From the NCBI GenBank assembly GCA_028023455.1, contig JAQFVV010001059.1:1-64000 (forward strand): DNA of 64,000 nucleotides, read 5' to 3'. A model generated the notes under the pieces. It was not told where the DNA came from. It saw only the letters and a program-made list of their open reading frames with translations, and ran no database searches. The DNA comes from Epiperipatus broadwayi (lineage: Eukaryota; Onychophora; Udeonychophora; Euonychophora; Peripatidae). Shown here in pieces: positions 44,861-59,510 of the stretch. Position 1 is the first letter of the stretch, and every line of letters begins with the position of its first letter. The position numbers were made by a program, and so were the translations under genes.

Positions 44861-47248
44861 ATTATTATACGATTAAAAATTTTAGACATTTAATTGGTTA
44901 TTGTTATTTATATTGTACTGGACAAAAACTTTAGGATTTACATACACTGACCATGTGGCTGCCACTAATCCGAAAATCGAAACTAGACATTTATTTTAAG
45001 GGTGGACAGGATATGAGAATCGAATGTGCCGGACTAGCTCAATCAAGTAAATGAGATCCATGTCTTGTTCAGAAAGTTGGAAAGGTAGCAACAGAAAACA
45101 AAATCAACTAAGTAAAAATGAATAATTATTTTATTAGTAGCATGGTTAAATAAACATAAATCTAAATAATAATCTTTAAAGCACACTTAAAATATGTACT
45201 ACATGTACATTCGTCAAAATTGAACTAAAATATTTTATATGGCTTTGAGAGCGATTTTCTGTGGGTGAAAGAGTGCAAAATACTGACAGTAGCAGAAGTA
45301 TTAGTAAGTATACAGTGATCTCACGTAAGAAAAGGGAGGTTAGCTTCCTGCTTATAACCCATAGTTAGGAAAAGGCTGGATCTCCGTATCTGAGATTTAT
45401 GCAAACTTATGTCGAAACAGAAGAAATGTGAAGGTAGCTTCCAAAACATTAATAATAATAAAAAGAGTGTTGAAAGTTATTACTTTCAATCGATTGCCCT
45501 CCCTCTGAGTGAGACAGGCTAGGAACTCATGATCTACCTATTGAGAGGGTTAAAATGATCGTACGTGCCCCTAATAAATGAATTGGAAGCTTGAAGAAAT
45601 AAAACTAAGAACTATTATATTTCATAATAGTCTGTTATAAATAATTAAAGTTTCACGACATAAGTAGAACTAATAATAAAATGGGTCACGAGCCAGAAGT
45701 CAGTTAAAATAGTCTGTAATATCCAGACTGCTTCTATAATAAAAGGAATGCGAGATTATAAATAAAACTGTACTATTTTACTTACTAAGACTTAAATAGA
45801 ATGGACAGTAATAGGTTTGAAACTAGCACTCATTAAAAAGAAAAAAAATATCAAGCACAGAGAAACCGAATTACATAAGATACAACTTGAAAAACATTTA
45901 TATTTAAAAAAGAAAACAAATCTAAGACAACAAAATTATTTAAATTGTGGAACATAAGGTACCTTAATAATTTAGTTAAACGCTAGTGCACTAGACTTCT
46001 TCAGTATAGTCTGTTGCTCTGGATTTGCTGATGGTAGGCTTGGGCGAGTTGGTTGGTGGTTCCTTTGTAATTGGTCTTTACAGCATTATAGGCAGTTAAT
46101 GGAGACACAAGGTGTCCAAACCTGTCCTGGTGAGAAGCTTAGCACATCATGGTAGGAGAAAATATTCTTGCTGTAGATTTAGCGTTCATTTTAAACAGAA
46201 TTGCTGAATCGGCTTTACTTTCCGAATATGCAGGAATTGTTCTCTCCTAGTTTTGCAGGAATAGTTTGTCTAAGTATCAGAAGTTGCTTTTGTATCAGAG
46301 TTTGTGCAATTCTCCTTCAGAGTTGGTGTCTGTATTCCTCTAGCTGGTGCAAGTATCTCCGAGTTAGCCTAAGATAATCCGAAGGCCTGATTAAGCCTGT
46401 TATAGCTGAATCATATCTCAACCAATTACAAAACTTTTTCTTTTTGATTAAAATTTAAAAATTCTCTATCTAGCTAACAATAGTTATCTAATTAATGAAA
46501 TAAATTGCCCTTTACAGATCTAGGAATTAACTAATGAAAAATTCTTTTCTTTTTGTTTTTTTTCTTTCTAATTATTCTTATCAATCTAAATCCCAAATCC
46601 GAAAAGCAATTTATTTATACAATTTACTTTTACATAAATTTAACAAAAAAAAGTAATCTTAGTAATTTTTTTTTTTTTTTCAAAATTAAAATTAAAAACC
46701 AAATGTAACTGTGGTATTAAAATATAATTCCCACGTACATACATATATATTTGTACAAGCATTAAAAAGAAAAACTTTTAATCAAGTTTTACAAACGAAA
46801 TCTTATACAAAAATTTATTTTATTTTCTTCACCCCTATAAAACTATAATTTTTGTGATGGTGTTTTAAACATCCATTACAATATATATATATAAAAATGA
46901 AAGGCTGTTTGGTATAATAGTATATACAATTGCCTGCCATGCTATGATTTGGAATCTGAATGTAAAAGGAATTTAGAAAATTTTCATTTACTTGATTATT
47001 TCTAAGTTTAAAGGTTTTTGTTCAGATAGTTAGCCAGTCAAATTATTGATCAGATAAATTCTTGATTAGTAGATAAAACAAGTAAGGAAAATCTCATCAA
47101 TTGATTAGCCTGTGAACTTCTTCACTGTTTTGCTTCTAAAAAGAGGTGGTGAATCAATGGATTACTTAAGATGTTCTCCCATATATATTGTGACAATTAG
47201 TTTAAGATAACATTTTGTTAAAGGGAAGAATACTAATATAATAATAAT
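44861..47248. other. TMC intron C-D, unassigned part
   Basis: No gene recognised. 45000-45600 and 45960-46420 are richer in G and C than their surroundings and could be old transposon sequence. At 46903-46975 a decayed tRNA-like head (GGCTGTTTGGTATAATAG, TTGCCTGCCATGC, GGAATCTGAAT) suggests another SINE. Confidence 0.4.
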
Positions 47249-47457
47249 AAACATCACATGATCATTAGATCCTAAGATCTAAGTGCAGTGCTCTCAGATC
47301 CAAGGTTTCTCACTGACAAAGGTCACAAGCCTGAAACTAGTCTGGGGATATTGGATGAGTAGGCACTAGATGGGGATTTTATGCATAAGCCTTCTGGCAT
47401 CCATTGATTACTCTGGCTTACACTGAGTGGCAATACATATAGAGAGTTTTGCCTGTT
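47249..47457. repeat. Foldback repeat (FB family) copy
   Basis: Outer end AACATCACATGATCATTAGA, core CTCACTGACAAAGGTCACAA, CCTGAAACTAGTCTGGGG, then right arm to GAGAGTTTTGCCTGTTT. The left arm is shortened. Confidence 0.8.
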
Positions 47458-47487
47458 TGAATAATTTAATTTATTTAATTTATTAAA

Positions 47488-47578
47488 CATATACTACTAC
47501 TACTACTACTACTAGTACTACTACTACTACTACTGCTACTGCTGCTGCTGCTACTGCTACTGCTACTACTACTACTAC

Positions 47579-47615
<37 letters not shown>

Positions 47616-47630
47616 TCAATTCAATTCAAT
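47488..47630 (+). repeat. Compound microsatellite (TAC)n(TGC)n(TAC)n(TAA)n(TTCAA)n
   Basis: Consecutive three-base repeat blocks change from TAC to TGC to TAC to TAA, then TTCAA repeats three times. The succession suggests stepwise mutation and expansion. Confidence 0.95.
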
Positions 47631-47747
47631 TCATTTATTTAAGTGCTAAACAACAGCATAAAGCCAATTACAGCTTGCACATACAATAAAAGTGAAAATA
47701 AAACATATAACATAAAATGAAAATATAAATGTATACATAATAAAGTA

Positions 47748-49957
<2,210 letters not shown>

Positions 49958-50046
49958 AAAAAGCAAGTCATATATAATGTGACATTACTTTTAATGAGCT
50001 TGTAGTTACAAAAATGCACGCAGAGAGCGTACCAATAGCTCAAACA
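49958..50046 (+). repeat. Dispersed 90-bp repeat, copy 2
   Basis: Closely matches 44150-44236. LINE-B copy 2 begins about 27 bases downstream. Confidence 0.85.
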
Positions 50047-50072
50047 TCTATGTAGATATTCTAACATATTTT

Positions 50073-50882
50073 GCAAAAAGTAAAATGAAAATGTTTGGTA
50101 GATTGCAGTTTATGGATAATAAAAGAATAGCTAAAATAGTATTTAATTGGGTTATGAGTAAAGGGCAGGTAACAAGATGGGTGAGAAAGGTAATGCAGTA
50201 TGCAAAAGATTTGGATAAAGAATTTATATCGGTATATTTGTATAAAAGATGGGATGATTGTGTTAAGAGGATTATTGAGTGTTATAGTAGTAAGGAATGG
50301 GATAAAGGAATAAATTTATTAATAAAGACTAGGGAGTTAGAGAGATGGAGAAATAGTATGGAGAGTAAAAAGAGTTTAAATATATATAGAAATAAACAGA
50401 ATATTAGGTGTGAGTTAATATATGATAATAGTAAGGAAAGTAGTTATTGTTTAAGGCTCGTACAGGATCTTTAGCTACAAAAGAATATACATGTAAATGG
50501 AAAAATATGGATGATTTATTTTGTAAATTATGTAAGGAAGGAATAGAAAATATTAGGCGTTTGTTAATTGAATGTAAATGTTTGAAAACAGAAAGGGTAC
50601 ATATAATAAAGTTGTGGAAAAATAAACATGAAAAGAGTGATTATACAGAAAGTGAATTATTGGTTTTTATGCTGGGTTTGGGAAAAGATAAGGGGGATTT
50701 ATATATAAAGGTTATAGAGTTGACAAAGATTATGTTGTGGAAATGGGATAGAGCAGATTATGGGAAAATTTAGAGTGGGGAATGTAAAATAAAGTGGCTA
50801 ACAGATTTATCTGGGCATAATTGCTGAGATATTCTTGACTTCGTTTAAGGAGAAGCCATAATACATCACATCACATCACATC
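50073..50882 (+). pseudogene. LINE-B copy 2, 3' end only
   Basis: ORFs 50085-50474 and 50447-50773 (two frames, one frameshift) match the C-terminal part of LINE-B copy 1 over their full length (FGRLQFMD, IAKIVFNWVMSK, YLYKRWDDCV). The zinc-knuckle-like motif here is CKLC...IRR...EC: it keeps the last Cys that copy 1 lost but has Arg where copy 1 keeps His, so the ancestral pattern was probably C-x2-C-x8-H-x4-C. The 3' end is a run of CATCA units (50863-50882). 5'-truncated, inactive. Confidence 0.85.
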
Positions 50883-51723
50883 TGAATTAACAAGTGCGGT
50901 ATGAGAAAATATTTAAAATCTCTACCCAGAACACTCTCATCTCCAGACCATGGTTTCGAGCTTATGGCCCACGTCAAAGTTTATTTTACATGCGTATATA
51001 TATTCTAGTGTTGGCATCATAATTTTTTTCTAACTTATCTATTTATTTTTGTAAAAGCATATAGGAGTGCAATTCAAAGAAAAGTAACTATGGAAAGATA
51101 ATTTTAGAATAAGTAAAAGTCAGAGTCTAGAATATTGTACATGTCAAGTATTATTTATTTATTTTATTATTCTTTATTTATTGTTTCATTGTTAATTTAA
51201 TTTTGTATTATATTTTATCCATTTATGTTTTGCAATAAAAATCTATATCAGTTGTCATAGTGATCCTTGGTCTCGGTTTCTTTTATGCTTTTATTTTATT
51301 TTAAATCTAGGACATATCAATGTCAGACATTACAATGGATTTATAACACCAGTTCATCATGTTCTTTTTATTATCGTTAATATAACATTCAATATTTTTC
51401 TCATGATTTGTAATATTAATGAACTGACTTTAAGATTAATGTAATAAGGTAGGGAGAAGTAGCATGAATATGCAATGGTTAAGCAATTTGACATGCATGA
51501 TGCTTATAATTTAGAAATGATTGCAAATTGGAATGAATTATAGTCGATTTCCAAATTAGTAGACATTTCCGACCATTACAATTTGGCTCCCATTTATGGT
51601 GCACCTAAATGCTACTTTCCAACAGTTATAATATATATGTTGTATGATTTTAATGAGCATGTAAATAATTTGATGACTTATCAAATATATAATGCTGAAA
51701 TATAACCATATTCACAGAACAAA
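50883..51723. other. Intron sequence
   Basis: No gene recognised. Confidence 0.5.
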
Positions 51724-51888
51724 CAAGTTTGAATACATTATTAAGATAATTCACAAGCTAGATTCCCAAAGACTAATTTAAATGAATTTGTAGATTAATG
51801 CTGACCTTTGGTTATATCAATGCAAGTTCATTTAAATGATTCTTTTGGAATATAGTTATGAATTATCTTAGTAACATATTCAAACTTG
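51724..51888. mobile_element. Hairpin MITE
   Basis: CAAGTTTGAATACATTATTA at the left and its imperfect reverse complement at the right (ending ATATTCAAACTTG). The arms match over about 60 bases including AAGATAATTCA and ATTTAAATGA. About 95 bases upstream of TMC exon D. Confidence 0.75.
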
Positions 51889-51981
51889 AAGTTTCTTGAA
51901 TAAGTTTATATGTTATATGGGTCTGCATATGTGTATTTGAAGGGTTTTTTCATTTTAATTAATTTTTGTTTTAATTTGCAG

Positions 51982-52112
51982 TGCTCTTTATTAAGGAACT
52001 ACAAGCCATCTAAGAGAGTCTATAAAGCCTCTCGTTCCAGTGATTTTTTTATGAGTATTTTACTCATTTCCTTTGCAGTAGCTTCACTTCCTGTTTTTTA
52101 TACTATTGGCAT
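51982..52112 (+). CDS. TMC exon D
   Basis: 131 bases: 43 codons plus two bases. Acceptor TTTAATTTGCAG (ends 51981), donor GTAAGT (52113). Encodes CSLLRNYKPSKRVYKASRSS, then a membrane helix (FFMSILLISFAVASLPVFY) and TIG. The pattern of a Pro, an (R/K)-(A)S-S pair and then FF with a helix is the conserved TMC segment after the FIVKK helix. Without the intron the frame would end at the TAA inside the donor (ATGTAAGT), which explains the apparent small ORF here. Confidence 0.93.
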
Positions 52113-53293
52113 GTAAGTTTAATTTTTGATAGATTTTTGCTTTGTTCAAATTAATGGATTTATTTATTTTGTTATCATATTTCATACTTTCTACTTAATC
52201 TTTTTTTGAATTTACATATAAAGAATCTTGTGGCAAATAATAACACATCTGCCTGCCATATATAAAACTGGGTTCAAATTCAGGTTAAAAAACTTTTTTT
52301 TGATAAGCTTGGGTTTTTATTTCAGGTTGGAAGTCCATAGTCTAGAAAACTGACCTCCCAATATAATTCAATGAAAGGTGTCTGCCTCTTAAATTAAATA
52401 GTAAATTAAGGAACCAAAAATGCTTAAACCATCATCATTCGGCAATTAGAAAGACTGGTAAATATTGCCTTCTCTGTTGCTCTAATCTATTGGAAGAACT
52501 TTGGTTTGCAGCAGATTTTTTAAAGACATTTTCACTTATGTGCATTTGTTTTGATAACAGATGAAAACTCAATAAGACAAATCTTAAAATTATCAATTGC
52601 TTAAATTAATCAAATATAAATATTGACATTTATTGAAAATTTGTAATTACTTCTAAGTTGACTTGCTTCACATGGTTATTAATCAAATTTTTGTTTTTGA
52701 AATTACTTTTAATCATAGTAAAAGGTGTTAATTAAAAATAATAGGGTTGTACAAAAGAAAGTTAAACAGCTATAAGAAACAGTGTCTGACATCATTTTAA
52801 AAATAATATGATTGAGTTAGATATTGAATTTGATTAATCCTAGTAGTAAGAATGAATACAAATAAAACTAAATAGACCAATGTGTAAACTTTAAAAAAAA
52901 AAAATCATTGATAAGTTATCTTTTAAATATTTTATTGTATTTAAGATAGCTAGAGACAGTTTTATCCATCATTAAAATCTAGAAAAAAGCAATAAGAATT
53001 AAAAAGATAGTGTTAAAATCGGTATGTTAAATTTGCTCAAGTTACGAATGGGCTAAAAATTAAGTGTGAAGTAGAAGTAAATGAACTTAAGGATTGCTAA
53101 TGGTGAAGGTGGTATGGAAAATGATAAAGAAGATTAAAAGAATATGGCATCAAATCTTTTTTTTTTTTTTAATAAATAAAATTAAAAGCGTGTGAAGCGC
53201 TTAAAAGAGAAGCTATAAAGTATGTAAAAATATTAAATGCTTAGCACTTTCGAGGCATGTTGTCTCATATTCTATTCATAGCAATACTGAGCA
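52113..53293. other. TMC intron D-E, first part, with a SINE-like repeat
   Basis: At about 52212-52500, tRNA-like strings (GCCTGCCATATATAAAACTG, GGGTTCAAATTC) are followed by a tail with GGCAATTAGAAAGACTGGTA and TATTGCC. It looks like a third tRNA-derived SINE type, with a weaker relative at about 55240-55440. Otherwise nothing. Confidence 0.5.
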
Positions 53294-53527
53294 GTGCAGA
53301 ATAGGGAGATAGTGGTGATATGCAAAATACATGCAAATTATTTAGATAGTCCAGCGTTTGGAGATGTCAAAGCAGGTATCGCATCTATTGATAGAATTAT
53401 TGTTACCAGCAATGAAGTATGCCTCCCTAATTTTCCGTTTGATGTTGTTTTACTCACTACAAACTATCTTGGGGTTAGAGAGTTAGAATATATGGCCGGT
53501 CTTCTTAGAGTGTTCCAAAAATGTTGA
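53294..53527 (+). other. Unrecognised 77-codon ORF
   Basis: Open frame with unusually ordinary amino-acid use for this region (AFGDVKAGIASIDRIIVTSN, then PNFPFDVVLLTTNYLGVREL). It ends in a stop at 53525-53527; the upstream frame opens near 53280. I do not recognise the family. It has no poly-A, no splice donor near the end and no partner ORF. It could be a fragment of an integrated coding sequence or chance. Confidence 0.3.
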
Positions 53528-53603
53528 TAAATTGTCATTATTTTTCTTTGCTCTATTGTAAAAAAACTGTTAGTAAATGAAACCCAATTTTTTGGGCATA
53601 TTC

Positions 53604-53870
53604 TTTGATAAAACTTTTATTGACTTTTATTTGTTCTATTAGTTTTGTAATCATAGTAAGTTAACCTATGAAAGATGCAATTTTGACTCTTATCTTTCAA
53701 TGTATTCTTTTAATGACTTTTACTCATTCTATTAATCTGATAATCACCATAAGATAATCTATAAAATGTATGATCTTGATTCTACCTTTCAATGTACTCT
53801 TTGATAAAACTTTTAACTTTATTCATTCTATTAATCTTAAAATTACAGTAAGATAATATATTAAAGATCT
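53604..53870 (+). repeat. Minisatellite, three units of about 95-103 bp
   Basis: Units starting near 53604, 53707 and 53799 share TTTGATAAAACTTTTA, TCATTCTATTAATCT and CATAAGATAAT-like blocks, with 15-25% divergence by eye. Confidence 0.8.
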
Positions 53871-54073
53871 TTTCACTTCACCATTGACATTACTTTTACA
53901 CCAGAAATATTAGCAAGCGTTGTTAGCCGAGAGGTCAACACAGCCACCTTGCAAGCAATCAGTTGGTTGCAGACGGTTGTTGTGGGTTTGCCTCCCGGAC
54001 GATGCTATGACATATGAAAAAAAAAGATCTTTTCACTCCATTCTTGACATTACTTTTACACCAGAAATATTAG
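53863..54073 (+). mobile_element. tRNA-derived SINE (family 1) inside 51-bp direct repeats
   Basis: SINE 53914-54022: A box TAGCCGAGAGGTCAACAC, B box GGGTTTGCCTCCC, tail CATATGAAAAAAAA. Flanks 53863-53913 and 54023-54073 are direct repeats (AAAGATCTTTTCACT, ATTACTTTTACACCAGAAAT) with four mismatches in 51 bases by eye, three of them clustered. Confidence 0.85.
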
Positions 54074-54396
54074 AATTGTGATATAAATGATGTTTTGCAT
54101 ATCACCGATAGAACTGAAATGTAAAATTGGAAGAGGGTGAAAAAAATTTTAGCAATTGTATTTACTATTATTGCCTTGCACAGTTTAATGTGGCAGTAAA
54201 ATGGCAGATTCACGAGGACTTTAGATTAGCCTCATCTCTGTCACTTCCAGTATTTGAACATCACAGAGCACTTCTTTTTCTCCTTCTATTTATTCATCTC
54301 TTCATTCTTCTCATTATTATTATCATCATTATTGTTAGTAGTCATAGTATATGATTTTTTTTTAAAACAAAATGTTCTAATCTTTTTTTTTTCTAG

Positions 54397-54552
54397 GCTC
54401 AGGCCTTCGCGAGGATGTGGACCTTATCGCACCTATAATACAATGTTCTCCATTTTTGTAGACCTAGTAAATCAAGGACCAAACTACATTCAGATTATTT
54501 TTGCTCACCTCACATCCATTACACTAGCCTTTCCTTTATTTGTTATCTTATG
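54397..54552 (+). CDS. TMC exon E
   Basis: 156 bases: one base completing Met, 51 codons, two bases (TG). Acceptor TTTTTTTTTTCTAG (54396), donor GTAAGT (54553). Encodes LRPSRGCGPYRTYNTMFSIF, VDLVNQGPNYIQIIFAHLTS, then helix ITLAFPLFVIL. PS--CGP(F/Y) and the following IP/FP-containing helix are hallmarks of the last part of the TMC domain. The next exon must begin with a base completing Cys or Trp; expected content is a YYY-like segment followed by a basic KR stretch, which I did not find downstream. Confidence 0.93.
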
Positions 54553-55805
54553 GTAAGTAATTATTTAAAACTACGATAATGTAATATTTTGAACAATATT
54601 AAAAATCTTTTGTAAAATTTCCAAAATATAAATTGTGGTAAAGGTTTGTCCATTCTTCATCAGCAATGACTGTTGTCATTTTTTTTCCTCAGCATCTTGA
54701 TCTGCCTCTGGGCAGATTAAGTATATGTGTGTGCATCTGCATGTATGTTCATACATATTGTTGACATTAAAAAAAAAAAATCAAGTCAGTTGTCACATGA
54801 CCTAATTTAATAAGCTTGTGTTTACAAATGTTAAGAGCTTATTTTGTGAGCTCTATATATAATACAGTTGACATGAGTGATTTTTTATTTTATAAGTATT
54901 ATTGATTTTTTTAATATTATTTTATATTTAAATATATATATATTATAAAAGGTATGAGTAATATTTTTAACAATATTATAATAATTTATCAGAAAATTTA
55001 CCTTGGGGTGCGGTGGGGGGAGTATTCTGCTGCTGCTGAAACTAGTTTTATTACTAACAAGTAGTATTGCTAACTTATTGGATTAATCATAATTTTAAAA
55101 AAAACAAAAACATTTTTTTTTGGAAGAGTGAAAAGTTAGTCAGCCCTGCATATTAATATAAATGGTCATATGAAATGAAAGCCTGTCTCTGCCTATCATA
55201 AAAATGAAGTCAAATAATCTTGAAAATTTTCCAACAGGCTTGGATTTTTTTATTTTTTGAGAAACCTGGCCTGCAGTCAATCTTCTAACTATTTCATATT
55301 AACCAGCAAATAATCATTATTAGCTAGAGGATATGCAAAAAGGGCAAACCTTCATTACCCAACAACTGGAAAATCTGATGAATAGTAATGTCCCTTTTAC
55401 TGTTTGCATTTGAGGCATTGTTGGAAAAGCCTTTTGCTTATAGTGGGTTTTTAGAAACCACTTTAGCATTTGCATATATTATTATATTTTGATTTACTAG
55501 TGTCAAACTTTCAGTACTCATAACTTTTGACCGCAACCACTTCAGATAAATGTATTAATGTTTAATACTTATCTTTTATTAAATTAAAAATTATCACTCC
55601 AGATATAAATTTTAAAACATCAGTTAAAGATGCACATACAATAATTTTATTTTTCCATATAGATCTTTTTCTTTTAGATATAATATAAATCTTCCATTTT
55701 ACCACACATTCTTGAAAGATGAACTGTCAGATAGATGTCTAATCATTTGTTTAAAGAATGGGTAATGAAATATAATTAAAATATACGTGTGTGTATGATT
55801 GTTAA
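54553..55805. other. Sequence after exon E with two diverged repeats
   Basis: 54778-54850 is a weak third copy of the 90-bp dispersed repeat (AAGCTTGTGTTTACAAA). 55490-55690 is a weak third copy of the inverted repeat at 5.0/8.6 kb (GATATAAATTTTAAAACATC, AGTTAAAGATGCACA). No exon recognised. Confidence 0.5.
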
Positions 55806-58380
55806 AATCATTTCAAACCATTATTGATTCACTACAGTGTGAAGGTCTCAAGTTTAATCCTATTTATCTGATTTATAGCTCCTTTTCACACATTTCATAT
55901 CTCATATTGTCTTTTTCTAGATCTTTTACAATCTCTTGAGATCCAATTTAAAACTTCAACTGTTCATGTAATGTCATATCTTCTAGCAGTGTGTCTGACC
56001 TACCTCTATTTTAATTTTTTAATTCTTTCAATAATGACAGTGAAACCTTTTTGTTCTTTTCATTCAGGGATTCATTTTCAATCTTTTCTTGTTATTTATT
56101 CCTAATGTACCTTTCTTTATAGTTTATTGAGTAGTGTGACGTTTCTGTATTGTTCATCTGGTAAGGTCCAAATCACAAGTCCATAAATAAGAATTGGTAA
56201 AACATATATATTAAAAACCTTCCTTTTAAAAACAGGTACATATTTTTAATACTAAGCTCATTCTACTAAAAGCACTCTATCCAAATATAATTCTGTTATT
56301 AATTTCATCCAATATCTTTCCAACTATATTACTAACCTGACTAAGGTATTTATGGATGTTAACTTCTCCTAATTCATTATTATCAATTTTCATTTGAGAA
56401 AATCCATTGTACATTATTTTAGTCTTTTTAACATTTATCTTCAGTTCTATTTTATTTTCATCTGATAACTCTTGCAACATTTCTAAGCTCTGAAGCATTA
56501 TTTGTAAAAACAATTACCTGATTTGCAAAATCTAGATAATGTAAATGATATTCATTTAATTTTATTCTCTTAGCTATCCATTTAATACACAAAATACTTC
56601 TTTTAAAACTGCTGTAAAAAAATTTGGAGTTATGGAGTCATGCTGTCTCATATCTTTCTCAGTGTTAATCTTCTTAGTATGATTATGTAATTTAATCATG
56701 GCTGTCACATTTTGATATTTTTTAAAATATAACAATATCCTGGGTCTGTATCTTGATGATAAAAATCATTATGAGTCAAATGTCTTTTCGTAAACAAAAA
56801 GCCCAAAACATAATGGCAACTCATATTTATTGGTCCATAATTTCTCTCAATACATGACTATGATCCACTTGCTAATACACTTTTATGTCCAGATTGTTTG
56901 ATTGGTTGTTTAGAATCCAAAGTTCATTGTAAATGAATTGTATTTATTCTTACTAAATATTTTATATAGAAATGATAATTATGTAATTTCTAGTATCTTT
57001 CTTTATTGTCTTTTTTAATATCAATACTGCATTCATCCCAATCATATATTATAGCATTGTCATTTGGGCATTTAAATATATAGCTTTACGAACAATTTTT
57101 CTATTCCTTCATTTGCTTTTTTTAAAATATCAGTGATAATTCCATTATTTCCTGGAACCGTTCTCTTCATAGATTTAATTGCATGTCTCACTTCATTGTA
57201 TAAAATACTTGGCAATTCAGAAAATGTTGTAATTGTTTTGTTTATTTGTTTTGTTTTTATTATTCTATTATTTTTAAAACTGACCCACACATTTTATGAC
57301 ATCAATTATTTTTTGAATAATAATTTTATCTTTTCTTCTTATTGGTGAAAATTTTTTTTTCCAATACCAAAATATTGTTTTTCATTTTTGAGACTTTTAT
57401 TCCCATCTTTAATTTTCCTTAGCAATTCACAATTTTAATTTTTTATATCATTGTGGGTTTTTTGTTTATTTGTTTTTTAAACAGTTTTACAAAAGACTAG
57501 GTATTCAATTCTCTTTAACAGATTATTTTTAAAAAAATTTCATATTTCTTTTTTTCTTCATGCACAGTCTTATTTCAGTAACATTTTACTGGAAATTCTG
57601 CTTTTTTGAACCAGTTATTCTTAATAGAATATCAGTTATCTTCTTATTGATTTCAATCAAATATGAACCATCTTCAGTCTGTTAATATTTTTAATAATTT
57701 TCAAGTTTTAATTTAAATTCATTGGAATTTTATTGAAGGTTAGGAATACCAAATATTAATAGTCTTTCTTAGGAGTGTTCATTTTTCTACTTTGTCTTAA
57801 CATCTTACATCCCATAAATCAATGATCATTTTCTGTGTTTAATCTATTATCAATATTAGTCTTGAAATATATATTTTCTATTAATCAAAATATAGTTCAT
57901 TTCAGCTGTACTTTCATTTAAATGCTTTCATGTCCCTTTCTGTTTAGCATTTTTTTCAAAGAAATAATATCCTCTCTTATTTATATCACCATAATGAAAT
58001 TCGACTATAGCACTTTCATCTTCCAGTTGTTTACTAATTCTAGCATTAAAGACCCCATGCCAATTTTAAAAGTTGTTTAATCTGATCAAAAGCATTTTGT
58101 ACATCCATATAAAAATCATCTACTTCTTCATTACTATGAGAACTTATTGGGCATAAATTTAAATTAATTACATTTGATATCTTCTATTGATTTGAATAAC
58201 TATTTTCCACAATGTTGTTCTTCCATTTTTTATTTATAATGAATTTGATTCTATTTTTGCTTCTAATATTTTCTAGTAAAGTACATATCCATTTGTTAAA
58301 CAATTATCTCTTCATCTTTTCTTCTAATTTTCACAAAATCTAACAGTATCCCATTTAATATTTGCTTGTCTTAATCTTAA
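55806..58380 (-). pseudogene. RTE-type retrotransposon, nearly full length, heavily decayed
   Basis: On the minus strand: endonuclease middle part at about 58180-57950 (SSHSNEEVDDFYMDVQNAFD, then MGSLMLELVNNWKMK where the active form has GD-NA-); linker; RT start at 57290-57072 (LPSILYNEVRHAIKSMK, VPGNNGIITDILKKA); RT end at 56513-56277 (LQELSDENKIELKINVKKTK). The 3' end at about 55810-55860 matches the RTE tail (GGATTAAACTTGAGACCTTC). Many stops, frameshifts and deletions; the catalytic box region is not readable in one frame. Opposite to the TMC gene. More diverged from the 23.2 kb copy than the short insertions at 41.6 and 61.9 kb, so probably older. Confidence 0.85.
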
Positions 58381-58417
58381 GTTTTTATTGATTAAAACTT
58401 GCAAATTATTTCTAAAT

Positions 58418-59502
58418 CAGTATTCTTCAACCCTTGGTCCGCAGACCAGCGCCAGTCTGCAAAAGTTTTCTGCCGGTCCATGTTAGACTGGCAGGAAAGT
58501 TTGTAATAACAAAATAATACGATTTTAAACTTTTAATTAATATAAACAATTTTTATATATTTTTTCATCACAATTGCTTAAATAAAATTAATTATAAATC
58601 AAAATTTTATTTAAATTATTAGATAATACTATAATTACTAAATAATAATCAAAGGAATTTATCTGAAAATGCAATCTTTAAAAGACAAAGTGTTAATCTC
58701 ATGATAATTGTAACACTCCTTACACCTCAATTTCTATAACTAGTAGGCATTTCTGTATTGCATCAGCTCATTTATTGGTCACATATAGCAAAATTTTTTA
58801 TTGCAATTGTATCATCTTTTTATTTTGTGTGTGACATTTCTTTTTGAAATTGTAAACTTCAGAAAATGGAGACAGATCATTGATGATGATTTCTCTTCAT
58901 CGAGAACATAAATCTATTATCTTTTTTTTTTTTTTAGCAAAATTACATCTTTATAATGATTGTTTTATTTCTATGTGTCACTTTACCAAAACAACTTTTC
59001 ATTCTGTTTCTTTTTTTTAATTGGATAGATTTAAAATTAAAAAAAAAAAGTTTTTTATTATACAAACTCCATATATATATATATAAAACTTCATCTTGTA
59101 TATTTAACATTAAAAACAGATATTACATTTATCATAATCATTGTCATGTAATTACACTAGCTGTGATATTTCCAAACATTCAAGTGAATAACATTTTATT
59201 TTTGCATGTTTTAACAATGAAATAATAAATGTAGCAATGCAGGAACATTAATGAAAACATACTGTTTTCTGTAGCAGTATGACTGGGCAACTCGAGAAAG
59301 AGTGTCCAGCATGTGAAGGTAAGCAACACCATTACAATACACAGTAACTAGTTTGTTGTTTTGGTCAGTTATAACAATTATGCTCATCTAAGGCTAAGCA
59401 GTTTGAATCTTTAAGAAAATTTATCTGTAGACTTCTGCCGGTCCGTGAAATCTTATCCTTATTTTTGCCAGTCCACAGGTGTGAAAAGATTGAAGACCTC
59501 TG
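58418..59502. mobile_element. Non-autonomous hAT element, 1085 bp
   Basis: Ends CAGTATTCTTCAACCCTTGG and, reversed, CAGAGGTCTTCAATCTTTTC. Flanks TTCTAAAT (58410-58417) and TTCTAAAA (59503-59510) match at 7 of 8 bases, as for hAT 8-bp duplications. Longer relative of 6757-7270 and uninterrupted relative of 18391-19549. No transposase; ORFs in it are chance. Confidence 0.88.
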
Positions 59503-59510
59503 TTCTAAAA

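Noticed and set aside
54694-54726. Possible next TMC exon after E (TTTTTTTTCCTCAG acceptor, C-ILICLWAD in the right phase)
   Set aside because: Phase and hydrophobicity fit, but the frame stops after eight codons, before any donor, and the expected YYY and basic segment is missing. Kept only as a weak candidate for an alternative end.
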